Shown here: positions 15,265-23,141 of the stretch, piece by piece
How the letters are laid out: every line of letters starts with the position of its first letter
Position numbering within the stretch: position 1 is the stretch's first letter
Source: GCA-2699445 sp032127075
GTDB lineage: Bacteria > Actinomycetota > Actinomycetes > S36-B12 > GCA-2699445
Reading direction: 5' to 3'
Assembly (NCBI GenBank): GCA_032127075.1
Contig: JAQAZZ010000249.1
Span: forward strand, 1 to 23,761
DNA length: 23,761 nt
The notes under the pieces: generated by a model
Database searches by the model: none
The model's input: the letters and a program-made list of their open reading frames with translations, nothing else
What the model was told of the DNA's origin: nothing
Translations under genes and position numbers: made by a program

Positions 15265-15899
15265 AGGGACTTCTCCACCGATCGGACCACCGAGCGGATC
15301 CACAGGTAGCCCGAGATGTTCATCCCCACGCCAACGCACAAGACGACCAGACCCGCCGGCGTTGTTGTGAGCCATCCGATGGGATCGGCGCCCAGGAGGA
15401 CGCCCAGCGCCACCCCCACCAGGGGAAGCATGCTCATCATCCTCGCCGTTGCCCGGGGTGCGGCCAGTTCGACGTCCAAGGTCCGGCGGACGTCCTCGGA
15501 GCGACGGTGGCTGTCCGCCATGCGCTCCAACACATCCGCGAGCCCCGCGCCGCTGTTGGTGGTGAGGTCCCACACCCCGGCCGCACCGGCCAACAGCGAC
15601 CGCTCGTCCTCAGCATCGAGTAGCAGCGCTTCGGCGATGTCGGCACCCAGGCGCGCAGCGCGGGCCGCGTGGGGCGCAATGCCGTACTGCCGCGAGCACA
15701 GCTGCACCGCCCGGCTCGGATCGCTCCCGGCGCGCAACTCACCCGCAACCCCGAGCAGCCAATCCACGGCCGAGGCGCCCGGATCCCTCGCACGGCGGGG
15801 CCGCCATGTCAACAGCCGCTGCCAACGACCCGGTCCCGTCGGCGGTGGCGGCGGGACAACGAGGCAGGCCGCCGCCAGCGCCAGCAGAAGCCCGGTCAT
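15261..15899 (-). CDS. tadB: Type II secretion system F-family protein (TadB-like)
   Basis: A 212-residue membrane protein. An N-terminal hydrophobic segment (MTGLLLALAAACLVV) is followed by a Pro-rich stretch and an Arg-rich cytoplasmic region. Next comes a T2SSF core with GELRAGSDPSRAV and TTNSGAGLADVLERMADSHR, then two C-terminal membrane segments. It is shorter than canonical TadB, as is usual for the actinobacterial version. The ATG at 15899 overlaps the tadA stop (ATGA) and its own stop overlaps tadC. Confidence 0.85.
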   Translation of the reverse strand: MTGLLLALAAACLVVPPPPPTGPGRWQRLLTWRPRRARDPGASAVDWLLGVAGELRAGSDPSRAVQLCSRQYGIAPHAARAARLGADIAEALLLDAEDERSLLAGAAGVWDLTTNSGAGLADVLERMADSHRRSEDVRRTLDVELAAPRATARMMSMLPLVGVALGVLLGADPIGWLTTTPAGLVVLCVGVGMNISGYLWIRSVVRSVEKSL

Positions 15900-17068
15900 G
15901 GCGCCGCCCGCTCCAACGACGCCAGCAACCGCCCGGCTACCGGGTGGCGAGGCAGATGCAGCGTCGGGCGGTCCCCGGAGAAGGTCAGCAGCGGGACCAC
16001 GCGACACCCGCTGTGATCGGACACCGTTGCCCCGATCTGTGCGATCCGCCGGTCTCCAGTGGCGAGCCGGCCTACGTGCAGCACAGCATCGAGCCCCGCG
16101 GCCAGCAGGCTGTGCGCCGCGGTCTTGTCCAAGCCCCCGGCAACGGCCAGCGCCTCCACGCGCGCGGGCAGCGCGCGCGGCGAGTTGGCATGAATGGTGC
16201 CGGCGCAGCCCTCATGCCCGGTGTTCATCGCGGCCATGAGGTGAACCACCTCCGCGCCGCGCACCTCGCCCACCACTATCCGGTCCGGCCGCATCCGCAT
16301 CGCCTGACGCAGCAGAAGCGACATGGTGATCCCGCCGACCCCCTCCGCATTGTCGGGGCGACCCTCCAAGCAGACGCAGTGCGGGTGCTCGGGCCGCAGC
16401 TCGGCCGATTCCTCGATCACCAACAGCCGCTGATCGGGCGCCACGTCTTCCAACAACGCCCGCAGGACAGTCGTCTTGCCGCTGCCGGTGCCGCCGGTGA
16501 CCAGGAATGACAGCCGGGCCGCAACCAGTGCGCGCAGCCAGGGCAACCCGGATGCTGACACTGCCCCTGCCCGCTGCAGTTCAGCCAGGCTGAAGCCACG
16601 GCGCGCGGGGGTTCGCAGGCAGATCAACGTCCCGGGAGAGGCCAGGGGAGCGAGGACCGCATGCAGCCGAACCCCGTCGGGCAGCCGGGCATCCACGAAT
16701 GGCTGAGCATCGTCGAGTCGGCGACCGGCCTGGGCCGCAAGCCGTTGCGCCAATCGACGCACGCCCTCTTCTCCCCCGAGCGGGACCCGCACCCGATGCA
16801 AGCCGGCGCCCCTGTCCACCCACACCGCACCCGCACCGTTGACCAGCACGTCGGTCACCCCGGGCTCGTCGAGATAGGGCTGCAGCGCCCCGGCGCCGGA
16901 CAGATCCTGCTCGAGCTGGCGCACCAAGAGATTCATGGTTCGGCGCTCGGCCACCACGCCGAGGTCGGACAGGGCGGCGGAGACGTTCTCCGCAGCCGGA
17001 TCCATCTGGTGGCGGACCAGCCAACTGCGCACCCGATCGGCGAGGTCCCCCGGTTGACTCCCGGGCAT
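15896..17068 (-). CDS. tadA: TadA-family secretion/pilus ATPase (CpaF-like)
   Basis: A 390-residue cytosolic ATPase powering pilus assembly. An N-terminal helical domain precedes the P-loop TGGTGSGKTT (191-200). An Asp box-like VIEESAEL (217-224), a Walker B region RIVVGEVRG (263-271) and a His box with GHEGCAGTIHAN (284-295) complete the family set, and all catalytic motifs look intact. The ATG at 17068 shares one base with the ssd stop (TGATG). The frame extends 94 codons further upstream into ssd, but those codons are not TadA-like. Confidence 0.93.
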   Translation of the reverse strand: MPGSQPGDLADRVRSWLVRHQMDPAAENVSAALSDLGVVAERRTMNLLVRQLEQDLSGAGALQPYLDEPGVTDVLVNGAGAVWVDRGAGLHRVRVPLGGEEGVRRLAQRLAAQAGRRLDDAQPFVDARLPDGVRLHAVLAPLASPGTLICLRTPARRGFSLAELQRAGAVSASGLPWLRALVAARLSFLVTGGTGSGKTTVLRALLEDVAPDQRLLVIEESAELRPEHPHCVCLEGRPDNAEGVGGITMSLLLRQAMRMRPDRIVVGEVRGAEVVHLMAAMNTGHEGCAGTIHANSPRALPARVEALAVAGGLDKTAAHSLLAAGLDAVLHVGRLATGDRRIAQIGATVSDHSGCRVVPLLTFSGDRPTLHLPRHPVAGRLLASLERAAP

Positions 17069-18075
17069 CACGGGCGCAACTCCTGCATGAGTCGCTGGCA
17101 GGCCCGGCCGAAGGCGCCCCTGGCCGCCGCTTCGGGCAGGTCCCCGAAGTCCATCGCACCTCGTAGCGAGCGGCTCGTGGGCACCTCGACCAGGCGGTAC
17201 CCCGACAGCGCCTCGGCAGCGGTGGACATCCGCAGCGGACCGCCCGTGGTACGGATCGCGACGACGGGATCGGCGCCGAGTCGGCCGGACTCCAGAATCG
17301 TGGCGGCTGTTGACAGCGAGACCGTGTCCAACGTGCTCAACAGCACACACACCGCGCCCGGCGGCGGCGGGGTGGCGGTGAGGCGGTATCGGGGTAGATC
17401 AACAACAACGGTGTCGAAGACCGCTGCCAGGGAGGAGAGGACCGGCTGCCATGACGCCGCGTTGGGGGTGCCGACGGGCGTGGCGAGCCATTCGACGGCG
17501 CCGGAGCTGGGAAGCCGTCCCCGCAGCGCCGAACCGGCCACGGGACCCCTGATGCCGGCCAAGTCCTGCCAACGGATCCCCGCTGCCCCGTCCACCCCGG
17601 CGGCGATGTCGAGGCCGGCCGCGGCGGGATCGCCATCGACGACGACCGCTGATCCATCGCCGGCGGCCGCCAGGCCCGCCGACAACGTGGTGGCCCCGGC
17701 GCCGCCGCGGGAACCGACCACAACTACGGACAGGGCGTGCGGATGCCCGGCCGCCGTGGCAGCCGCCCACCGGAAGAGTTGCACCAGCCACGCCGAACCG
17801 GTGGGCAGCACCACCGCGTGCCCGGCTTCCTTGCTCACCGTCCGCCACAGGGCGTCGCTGTCGGCGTCGTACCCGCCCACAACAACGAGCGCGACCCCCT
17901 CGCGCCACGCCCGGGTCGGGTGGCGCTGCGGGTCCAGCGCGCCCGAGTCGGCCACCACGATGTCCGCCCCGTCCGCGACGACTGCCGTGCCAGCCTCCAC
18001 GGCGGCGTCCAGCACCCACTCCCGCAGTCGCGGATCCGCCACCTCCACCTGTACTGCCGTCTGAATGGCCGACAT
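17068..18075 (-). CDS. ssd: Septum-site/CpaE-like protein (Ssd, TadZ type)
   Basis: A 335-residue MinD/ParA-fold protein. An N-terminal receiver-like domain (1-105) precedes GSRGGAGATTL (121-131), in which Ala replaces the lysine that follows the central Gly of a ParA P-loop. VVVDGDPAAAGLD (144-156) is the following acidic strand, and AGIRWQDL (165-172) is typical of the CpaE-like proteins next to this helicase. Members act in polar placement of Tad pili or, in mycobacteria (Ssd), in septum regulation. ATG 18075 with GGAG seven bases upstream. First gene of the Tad unit, coupled to tadA. Confidence 0.85.
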   Translation of the reverse strand: MSAIQTAVQVEVADPRLREWVLDAAVEAGTAVVADGADIVVADSGALDPQRHPTRAWREGVALVVVGGYDADSDALWRTVSKEAGHAVVLPTGSAWLVQLFRWAAATAAGHPHALSVVVVGSRGGAGATTLSAGLAAAGDGSAVVVDGDPAAAGLDIAAGVDGAAGIRWQDLAGIRGPVAGSALRGRLPSSGAVEWLATPVGTPNAASWQPVLSSLAAVFDTVVVDLPRYRLTATPPPPGAVCVLLSTLDTVSLSTAATILESGRLGADPVVAIRTTGGPLRMSTAAEALSGYRLVEVPTSRSLRGAMDFGDLPEAAARGAFGRACQRLMQELRP

Positions 18076-18176
18076 GCCGCTGCTCCGATGGTCCTTGCCC
18101 CTGGTTCCGCCAGCGTGCGAGTCGTGATCGCCCGCCGGAACCGGCGGACGGCGGTTGGGGATGGCTGGAGTCGACG

Positions 18177-18201
18177 GTCGGCTGTGGACCGATCAGCCGA
18201 C
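18177..18201 (-). terminator. Hairpin at the 3-prime end of the AlkD-like gene
   Basis: GTCGGCTG (18177-18184) and CAGCCGAC (18194-18201) are complementary over 8 bp with a nine-base loop; the stop codon at 18193-18195 lies at the loop edge. A second small hairpin, CCGCCG-GAAC-CGGCGG (18132-18147), lies just beyond. No T tract. Either could end the transcript before the ssd start region. Confidence 0.35.
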
Positions 18202-18882
18202 GCGGGCCAAGCCGCGTTCCGCTTCACGGCGGGAGACGGCGGGGAGGTCGGGGTGATCGGCGAGGAATCCGCGCACCGAGACCGGGTCGATCCGCGTCAG
18301 ATCGCGCAGCGCCCAGCCAACCGCCTTCGCGACGAAGAATCGGCGATCGGCTGCGTGCGGCGCGCACATGGCGATGACGCGGTCGCTGTCGGTCTGCGCG
18401 CCGCGACCCCGCTGGTGCTGGATCGACGCCCGCACCAACCAGGGGTCGTCACTGCGGTTCCAGTCCCACATCACCGCCACAAGTTCCGGGTGGCGCGCAA
18501 CGAGGGGGTTGATGACGGCAGACCCGAACATATCCACGGTGTCCCACCAGGGGCGCAGGACGACGAGTTCTCGGATCGGCTCGGCGAGCGCCGAGGGGTC
18601 GATCGAGGGCAGGTGGCGGCCCAGCAGTTCGATCGCCGCATAGTGGTATTCCCGCTCGGCCAGCCCCGCAAGTGCCGCCGCCGCCCGCAGCACCTGCTCC
18701 GGCGCGGGGGTGGTGAGGCCCTCCCACGCGGCGCGTTGCGCCCGACGCCGGGCGGGTGTGCTGATCCCGAGATAGGGCGCGACCTGCTTCATGTACGCCG
18801 CCATCGCGGGGGCGCGCTGCGGATCGGCCAGCGGTTCGAAGCTGTCCCGGGTGCGTTGGACCGCCTCTTGCCACCATTGCAC
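18193..18882 (-). CDS. DNA alkylation repair protein (AlkD-like HEAT-repeat glycosylase)
   Basis: A 229-residue all-helical protein matching the AlkC/AlkD family, which excises cationic alkylated bases such as 3- and 7-alkylpurines. Key residues of AlkD are visible: WWDTVD (112-117) giving Trp113 and the catalytic Asp117, an Arg at 151 in LVRASIQHQR, and Trp190 in KAVGWALRD. The N-terminal YMKQVAPYLGI (30-40) also fits. GTG start at 18882; the near-consensus CATCAT six bases upstream could be a leaderless -10. Divergent from the HAD gene, 61 bp away. Confidence 0.9.
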   Translation of the reverse strand: MQWWQEAVQRTRDSFEPLADPQRAPAMAAYMKQVAPYLGISTPARRRAQRAAWEGLTTPAPEQVLRAAAALAGLAEREYHYAAIELLGRHLPSIDPSALAEPIRELVVLRPWWDTVDMFGSAVINPLVARHPELVAVMWDWNRSDDPWLVRASIQHQRGRGAQTDSDRVIAMCAPHAADRRFFVAKAVGWALRDLTRIDPVSVRGFLADHPDLPAVSRREAERGLARVG

Positions 18883-18943
18883 CCGCCCATGATGCCCGGG
18901 GATTACGACAATCGCGCCCCGGCGGCCCGCTTAAACTGTCGGC
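18883..18943. promoter_or_regulatory. Divergent promoter region, alkD-like / HAD; leaderless -10 TAAACT
   Basis: On the plus strand TAAACT (18932-18937), six bases, then GTG 18944, so transcription should start at the start codon. On the minus strand CATCAT (18894-18889), six bases, then the alkD-like GTG 18882 has the same geometry with one mismatch to TANNNT. No ribosome site is seen for either gene. Confidence 0.5.
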
Positions 18944-19789
18944 GTGGCAGTGGGCGTGGGTGATTCGGGCGAACCGGGCACCGCCGCCCCGGCGGGCGCA
19001 ACGGCAGGACCCGGCGCAGCGGCATTCTTCGACCTGGACAAGACTGTCCTGGCGAAGTCGAGTTCGCTTGCTTTCGCGCGGAAGTTCTACGAGACGGGCC
19101 TCATCAACCGCGCTGACGCCTTGCGCGCTGCCTGCGCGCAGTTCGTCTACATGGTGTCCGGAGCCGATCATGATCAGATGGAGCAGATGCGGCTGCACGT
19201 GTCGCAACTCATCGTGGGGTGGCCCGTCGATGACGTCCACCGAGTAGTCAGCGAAGGCCTGCACGAGATCGTGCACCCGCTGATCTACGAAGAGGCCCAG
19301 GGGCTGTTGGCCGAGCATCGGTCGGCGGGGCGGGAGACGGTGATCATCTCGTCGTCGGGTGTGGAGGTCGTTGAGCCGATAGGCAAGATGCTGGGCGCGG
19401 ATCTCACCATCGCGACGCGGATGGCCACCGCCCATGGCCGCTACACCGGTGAGATCGCCTTCTACTCCTACGGATCCACCAAGGCCGATGCGATGCGGGA
19501 ACTCGCCGCGGAACGCGGCTACTCGCTGAGCGACTGCTACGCGTACACCGATTCCCACACCGATCTGCCCATGCTTGAGGCCGTCGGGCACCCCGTGGCG
19601 ACAAATCCCGACACCCGACTGCGCCGGACCGCGCGGGAGCGCGGCTGGCCGGTGCTCGACTTCGCCAAACCGGAGGCCCTGCGGTCTTCGTCCATCCCCC
19701 CGCCCGCCAGGGCCGCCGCCGTGGCCCTCGGGGGCGCAGTCGCACTCGGTATCGCGAAGTTCTCCACCCGCTCGTCGAACCGGGGTTGA
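18944..19789 (+). CDS. HAD-IB family phosphatase (SerB/PSPase-like) with C-terminal hydrophobic tail
   Basis: A 281-residue protein. After a Gly/Ala/Pro-rich start, the HAD nucleophile motif FFDLDKT (28-34; D30, D32) is followed by the SSSG motif II in VIISSSGVEVVEP, the motif III lysine near GSTKADAM, and motif IV TDSHTDLPML. This is the HAD-IB pattern of phosphoserine phosphatase and of lipid-related phosphatases found near ssd in actinobacteria. A hydrophobic stretch near 255-272 suggests membrane attachment. The substrate is unknown. GTG 18944 was chosen for the leaderless promoter; GTG codons at 18950 and 18956 are in frame. Confidence 0.88.
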   Translation: MAVGVGDSGEPGTAAPAGATAGPGAAAFFDLDKTVLAKSSSLAFARKFYETGLINRADALRAACAQFVYMVSGADHDQMEQMRLHVSQLIVGWPVDDVHRVVSEGLHEIVHPLIYEEAQGLLAEHRSAGRETVIISSSGVEVVEPIGKMLGADLTIATRMATAHGRYTGEIAFYSYGSTKADAMRELAAERGYSLSDCYAYTDSHTDLPMLEAVGHPVATNPDTRLRRTARERGWPVLDFAKPEALRSSSIPPPARAAAVALGGAVALGIAKFSTRSSNRG

Positions 19790-19881
19790 CCGGCCCGCGG
19801 ACACCCACAACGTTGCGCCGAACAGGTGAACGCCCAGCCCTCCGTTCAGCAAACCCTCCCCGGAATCCGGACTAATGCTGT
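19790..19881. other. Spacer between HAD and metalloprotease genes
   Basis: It contains an 11-base palindrome, CCGGA-A-TCCGG (19860-19870), just upstream of the metalloprotease start. No ribosome site is obvious before ATG 19882, and no leaderless -10 at the expected place. Confidence 0.25.
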
Positions 19882-20685
19882 ATGGGCTTGTTCGACCGCG
19901 TGCTGCGTGGCGTCGCCGTCACGACGGCTGTGCTCGTCGTGGTGCTGGCGGCGATGAACTCCCAACTCCCCCTGAACTTCAGTTCGCCCAGCAGGACCGA
20001 ACCCGCCGGGGACCAGGAACAACCGCTGCGGCGCGAGGCCGCGGCGGCTCCCAGCCGCGCATACGCCTGGCTGCTGTCCAGCCCGGATCACACCTACCCG
20101 GCGCGATGGTGCGCGGGGACGATCGGGTACCACATCGACACGACCATGCTCAGCGGCAGCGGCTTGGACCCCGGTCAGGAGATCACCCGATGGCAACGGG
20201 TCTTCACGGAATGGAGCCGCGCGTCTCAGGGCCGGTACACGTTCGCCTATCGCGGGGAGCGGCAGTTCACCATGGACTCCGACGGCGAGCCGGACGTCAA
20301 CTCCGTCGAGCCCCGGACCATCGGCATCACCTACGTCCACGGCGAGTCGGGTGAGGAGCCGGGTGCGTACCGCTCGGCGGCTGTGCGCGGGCGCACTGCC
20401 GGCAACGGCGGACTGCAAGTCACGTCGTCAGGAGCCTCCGACGCCGGGGCACTGCTCGGCGACCGCGGCTTTGTGCTCATCGACGTCGACGACGCCGCGC
20501 AGCTTCCGGCGGACGGGCTCCGGCGCACCCTGTACCAGCACGAGTCGGGCCACGCCCTGGGATTGGGCCACGTGGACGACGAGGGGGCGCTCATGAACGG
20601 GACCCTGAGCACCGCCCGAGAGGCTATCGGCCGCGGGGACCAGCAGGGGCTGTCGGCCTTGTTGCGGATGCCCTGCTCCGAATGA
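19882..20685 (+). CDS. Membrane-anchored or secreted matrixin-like zinc metalloprotease
   Basis: A 267-residue protein. A basic start and hydrophobic segment (about 8-26) form a signal peptide or anchor, so the rest should be outside the membrane. A linker of about 35 residues rich in Pro, Glu and Arg leads to the protease domain. The zinc site is HESGHALGLGH (H220, E221, H224, H230), an exact HExxHxxGxxH metzincin motif, with a Met-turn at M238 in ALMNG. Trp-Cys-Ala-Gly near 75 and a C-terminal Cys may pair. Substrate unknown; no inhibitor or obvious prodomain cysteine switch is seen. The start lacks a clear ribosome site. Confidence 0.85.
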   Translation: MGLFDRVLRGVAVTTAVLVVVLAAMNSQLPLNFSSPSRTEPAGDQEQPLRREAAAAPSRAYAWLLSSPDHTYPARWCAGTIGYHIDTTMLSGSGLDPGQEITRWQRVFTEWSRASQGRYTFAYRGERQFTMDSDGEPDVNSVEPRTIGITYVHGESGEEPGAYRSAAVRGRTAGNGGLQVTSSGASDAGALLGDRGFVLIDVDDAAQLPADGLRRTLYQHESGHALGLGHVDDEGALMNGTLSTAREAIGRGDQQGLSALLRMPCSE

Positions 20686-20704
20686 TCCGCCATCGGCGCA
20701 ACGG

Positions 20705-20742
20705 TACGATTCAGGGCACGTCAGCGATTGGGGCCCAGGATG
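20705..20742 (+). promoter_or_regulatory. Candidate promoter of the sulfotransferase gene
   Basis: TACGAT (20705-20710) fits TANNNT and would start RNA near 20717, giving a leader of about 23 bases with a modest CCAGG before ATG 20740. Confidence 0.35.
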
Positions 20743-21690
20743 GACCGACCGGTGTTCATCATCGGCGTGCCCAGATCGGGGACAACGCTGCTTCGCTACA
20801 TGATCAACAGCAGCGAGGCCGTCTACGTCCCCGGCGAATCGCATTTCATCCCCCGATTCTTCGGCCGCAACCCCCGCGGCAGCCTGTCCCGCGACGATGT
20901 CGACCGGATCACCCGGGCGATGCGAGACGACTACCCGCTGTTCCTGCGCAAATGGCAGGGCCCGGAACTGACGGGGGAATGGCTGTGGCGCCACATGGCG
21001 GAACCGACGCCGTCAGCACTGCTAGACGCCGTCTACTCCGAGTATGCGCGCCAGCGCGGCGCCTGCCGCTGGGGCGACAAGACCCCCATCTACACCAACC
21101 ACATGCTGCTGATCGACGAGTTGTTCCCCGATGCACAGTTTGTGCATCTCGTGCGCGACGCCCGTGATGTCGCACTGTCCACAGATGAGAAATGGGGCGA
21201 TCGCACCCATGTGGACATCTACTACGCGGCGATCAACTGGAGCCAACGCACCCGAAACGTCGAGGTGGCGGCCCATCTGCTGGGCGAATCCCGTGTCCAC
21301 ACGCTCCGCTTCGAGGATCTGGTGGCGGATCCGCCGGCGGAACTGCAGCGCATCTGCCGTTTCTTGGCCATCGACTACGACCAGCGGATGGCCCAACCGC
21401 ACCTGCTGGGCCGCAAGGAACTGCGCCGCAAGTCCTTCAGCGCCAAAGTGCGAACCCCGCCCGATGCCAGCAACCAGTCCAAGTGGAAGGGCGCGATGCC
21501 GACCCGCGACATCCGCCTGGTGCAAGAGGTGGCGGGGGACGTGCTGCGCCGCTACGGGTACGAGCTGGCGGATCTGGGACCCCCGAGCAAGACCGACCGC
21601 CTTCGCCTCCGGGCGTTGGCCGCCAAGTACGCCACGCTGCAAAGCGGTCGCCGCGTGCTGCAGTCCACCGGGTTGAAACACCCGAACTGA
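20740..21690 (+). CDS. Sulfotransferase family protein (PAPS-dependent type)
   Basis: A 316-residue protein with the 5-prime-phosphosulfate loop GVPRSGTTLL (9-18), WGDKTP (111-116) and the 3-prime-phosphate motif LVRDARDVALS (137-147). Such enzymes transfer sulfate from PAPS to hydroxyl groups of sugars, lipids or small molecules; the acceptor cannot be told. WSQRTRN and RFEDLVADP further on are usual for the family. ATG 20740 preferred over an upstream TTG at 20728, as the core begins at once. Converges with the Fic-like gene. Confidence 0.9.
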   Translation: MDRPVFIIGVPRSGTTLLRYMINSSEAVYVPGESHFIPRFFGRNPRGSLSRDDVDRITRAMRDDYPLFLRKWQGPELTGEWLWRHMAEPTPSALLDAVYSEYARQRGACRWGDKTPIYTNHMLLIDELFPDAQFVHLVRDARDVALSTDEKWGDRTHVDIYYAAINWSQRTRNVEVAAHLLGESRVHTLRFEDLVADPPAELQRICRFLAIDYDQRMAQPHLLGRKELRRKSFSAKVRTPPDASNQSKWKGAMPTRDIRLVQEVAGDVLRRYGYELADLGPPSKTDRLRLRALAAKYATLQSGRRVLQSTGLKHPN

Positions 21691-21699
21691 CTCCCATGC

Positions 21700-21718
21700 A
21701 GCAGGCCGATCCCCTGCT
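21700..21718. terminator. Short hairpin between convergent sulfotransferase and Fic-like genes
   Basis: AGCAGG (21700-21705) pairs with CCTGCT (21713-21718) across seven bases, in the 44-bp gap between the two stops. Weak, without T tract. Confidence 0.3.
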
Positions 21719-21734
21719 TCGGCGGACTGCGGGT

Positions 21735-22562
21735 TCAGCCGTCGTCGGGCAACCGGTCCACCTCGGCGGCGGCCGCACGGGCTCCACCCGCGACCATCCG
21801 GCTGTGGACCACGAGCCACTGCGCCACTCCTTGCGGTTCGCCGCCGGCGTAGCCGCGCAGCGCGGCCACATATTTGGGACGGCCCAGCATTCGCAGCCCC
21901 GCCTCGGGGAAGGACCAGTTGTCCGGGTCCAGGCCGCGGGCCCGCAGCAGCACGCGAGTCATCGCGCGAGCGACGACCCCCGACCCCCAGGCGAAGGGCT
22001 GCAGGGTGGCCAGTTCCGCGTGGACGACCCCAGCCACAACGACTGCGGGCGCCGCCGTCGGCACGACCAGAAGCTCGGCCAAGCCCTGCAGCCGAGGGCC
22101 GAGTTCGGCCGGGGACGCTGCCCCGCCCAGACGCAGCGGATCATCGGGGCCGTCCCCGGATCGCGGCCGGCCCAACTGCTCCACGGCCACCGACCCGATG
22201 GCCAGGACGGAGTGCATCCTTGCCAGGGCCTGCAGCGGGGCGGTCTCGACGAGCTCGGCCGCCGTCGGGATCTCCGCGTACATGGCCAATGTCCGCAGGG
22301 CGACACGGCCCATGGCGGAATCCTCCACGGCCCCGCCGCGCAGGGAGTCCAACAGCACTTCTGCGCCGTCGAAAGCAGCGTTGGCCCAGGCCCCGACCAC
22401 GGCCGACTCCGCGGCCAGCGCCTTTCCCCGTCGGCGGACTGTACGATCCCACAGCAGCTTGTCCACCGCGGCTCGAGCCTCCTCAGCGGCTTCCGGCACA
22501 TCGGGAAGGCGGGAGAGCACGGCCAGGGGATCTGCAGGCACCGGTACACCGTAGCGGGACAT
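21735..22562 (-). CDS. Fic-fold protein with degenerate active site
   Basis: A 275-residue Ala/Leu-rich helical protein resembling a set of actinobacterial Fic-like proteins found near Tad/ssd genes, as I recall them. The Fic motif HPFxxGNGRxxR appears as QPFAWGSGVVAR (188-199): catalytic His is Gln188, Asn is Ser194 and the first Arg is Val196, while Phe190, Gly193, Gly195 and Arg199 are kept. An inhibitory-helix-like NAAFDG lies at 61-66, also altered. AMP transfer is unlikely; a binding or structural role is possible. ATG 22562 (MSRYGVPVPADPL) was chosen because the conserved part begins there; no good ribosome site is seen. Confidence 0.7.
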   Translation of the reverse strand: MSRYGVPVPADPLAVLSRLPDVPEAAEEARAAVDKLLWDRTVRRRGKALAAESAVVGAWANAAFDGAEVLLDSLRGGAVEDSAMGRVALRTLAMYAEIPTAAELVETAPLQALARMHSVLAIGSVAVEQLGRPRSGDGPDDPLRLGGAASPAELGPRLQGLAELLVVPTAAPAVVVAGVVHAELATLQPFAWGSGVVARAMTRVLLRARGLDPDNWSFPEAGLRMLGRPKYVAALRGYAGGEPQGVAQWLVVHSRMVAGGARAAAAEVDRLPDDG

Positions 22563-22738
22563 CCGCGGACGGATCACAACGCCAAGGGCGGTGCCGGGTA
22601 CGCCCGCGGCCGCCACCCTCAGCAACCGCAGGGCCGCAGCGCCGTCGATCAGCCCGCCGGCCCCGGATCGCCGCGCCGCGAGTGGAAGGATGGCAGGAGG
22701 CGGGCTGTCCCCCGCGGAACGAGGAAGCAGGTACCGCG
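22563..22738. other. Divergent spacer, Fic-like / TM2 genes
   Basis: Very GC-rich. The minus-strand Fic frame stays open across it without a good start. GAGGAA (22721-22726) and GCAGG (22727-22731) precede the TM2 ATG and the latter has normal ribosome-site spacing. No convincing -10 seen on either strand. Confidence 0.3.
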
Positions 22739-23122
22739 ATGGCGTCAGAACAGAATCCGGCACCCGACCCTGACCCCGCCCGCGGCGCGCAACCGGACAA
22801 GGGCTACCCACCCCCGAGCCAGGGCTATCCGCCCCCGGGCTACCCGCCTGCCGGATACGGCGCCTATCCGCCCGGCTACTACCCGCAACCCACCAGCGGC
22901 AAGCGGGTGACCGCAGGGGTGCTCGGAATCCTGCTCGGCTCCTGGGGTGTACACCGCTTCTACCTCAACGACGTCGGTGGCGGGATCCTGCGTATCTTGA
23001 TCACGCTGTTCACTTGCGGGGTCGGCGGTGTGATCGGACTGATCGAAGGCATCATCTACCTCACCAAGACCGATCCGGAGTTCGACCAGATCTACCTGGT
23101 AGAGCGCCGGGAATGGTTCTGA
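22739..23122 (+). CDS. TM2 domain membrane protein with Pro/Tyr-rich N-terminus
   Basis: A 127-residue protein. Residues 1-52 are Pro/Gly/Tyr-rich with repeated GYPPP units (22-50). Then come a basic SGKR and a TM2 domain of two close membrane helices (about 57-75 and 83-103), with the family signature LGSWGVHRFYLND between them. The tail ends Glu-Trp-Phe after LTKTDPEFDQIYL. TM2 proteins are widespread and mostly of unknown function; the Pro-rich arm suggests a protein-binding role. The longer open frame upstream has no protein character and was not used. Confidence 0.88.
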   Translation: MASEQNPAPDPDPARGAQPDKGYPPPSQGYPPPGYPPAGYGAYPPGYYPQPTSGKRVTAGVLGILLGSWGVHRFYLNDVGGGILRILITLFTCGVGGVIGLIEGIIYLTKTDPEFDQIYLVERREWF

Positions 23123-23141
23123 GACCCAACGGGGTCGCGCG

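Noticed and set aside
17069..17350. Longer tadA start (94 extra codons)
   Set aside because: Lies wholly inside ssd in another frame and is not TadA-like; the ATG at the ssd stop is the normal coupled start.
20728..20739. TTG start of the sulfotransferase
   Set aside because: Four residues longer only, rare codon; the ATG at 20740 directly precedes the conserved core.
21192..22910. 572-codon plus-strand frame across sulfotransferase, Fic-like and TM2 genes
   Set aside because: Spans three real genes in other frames and has no domain.
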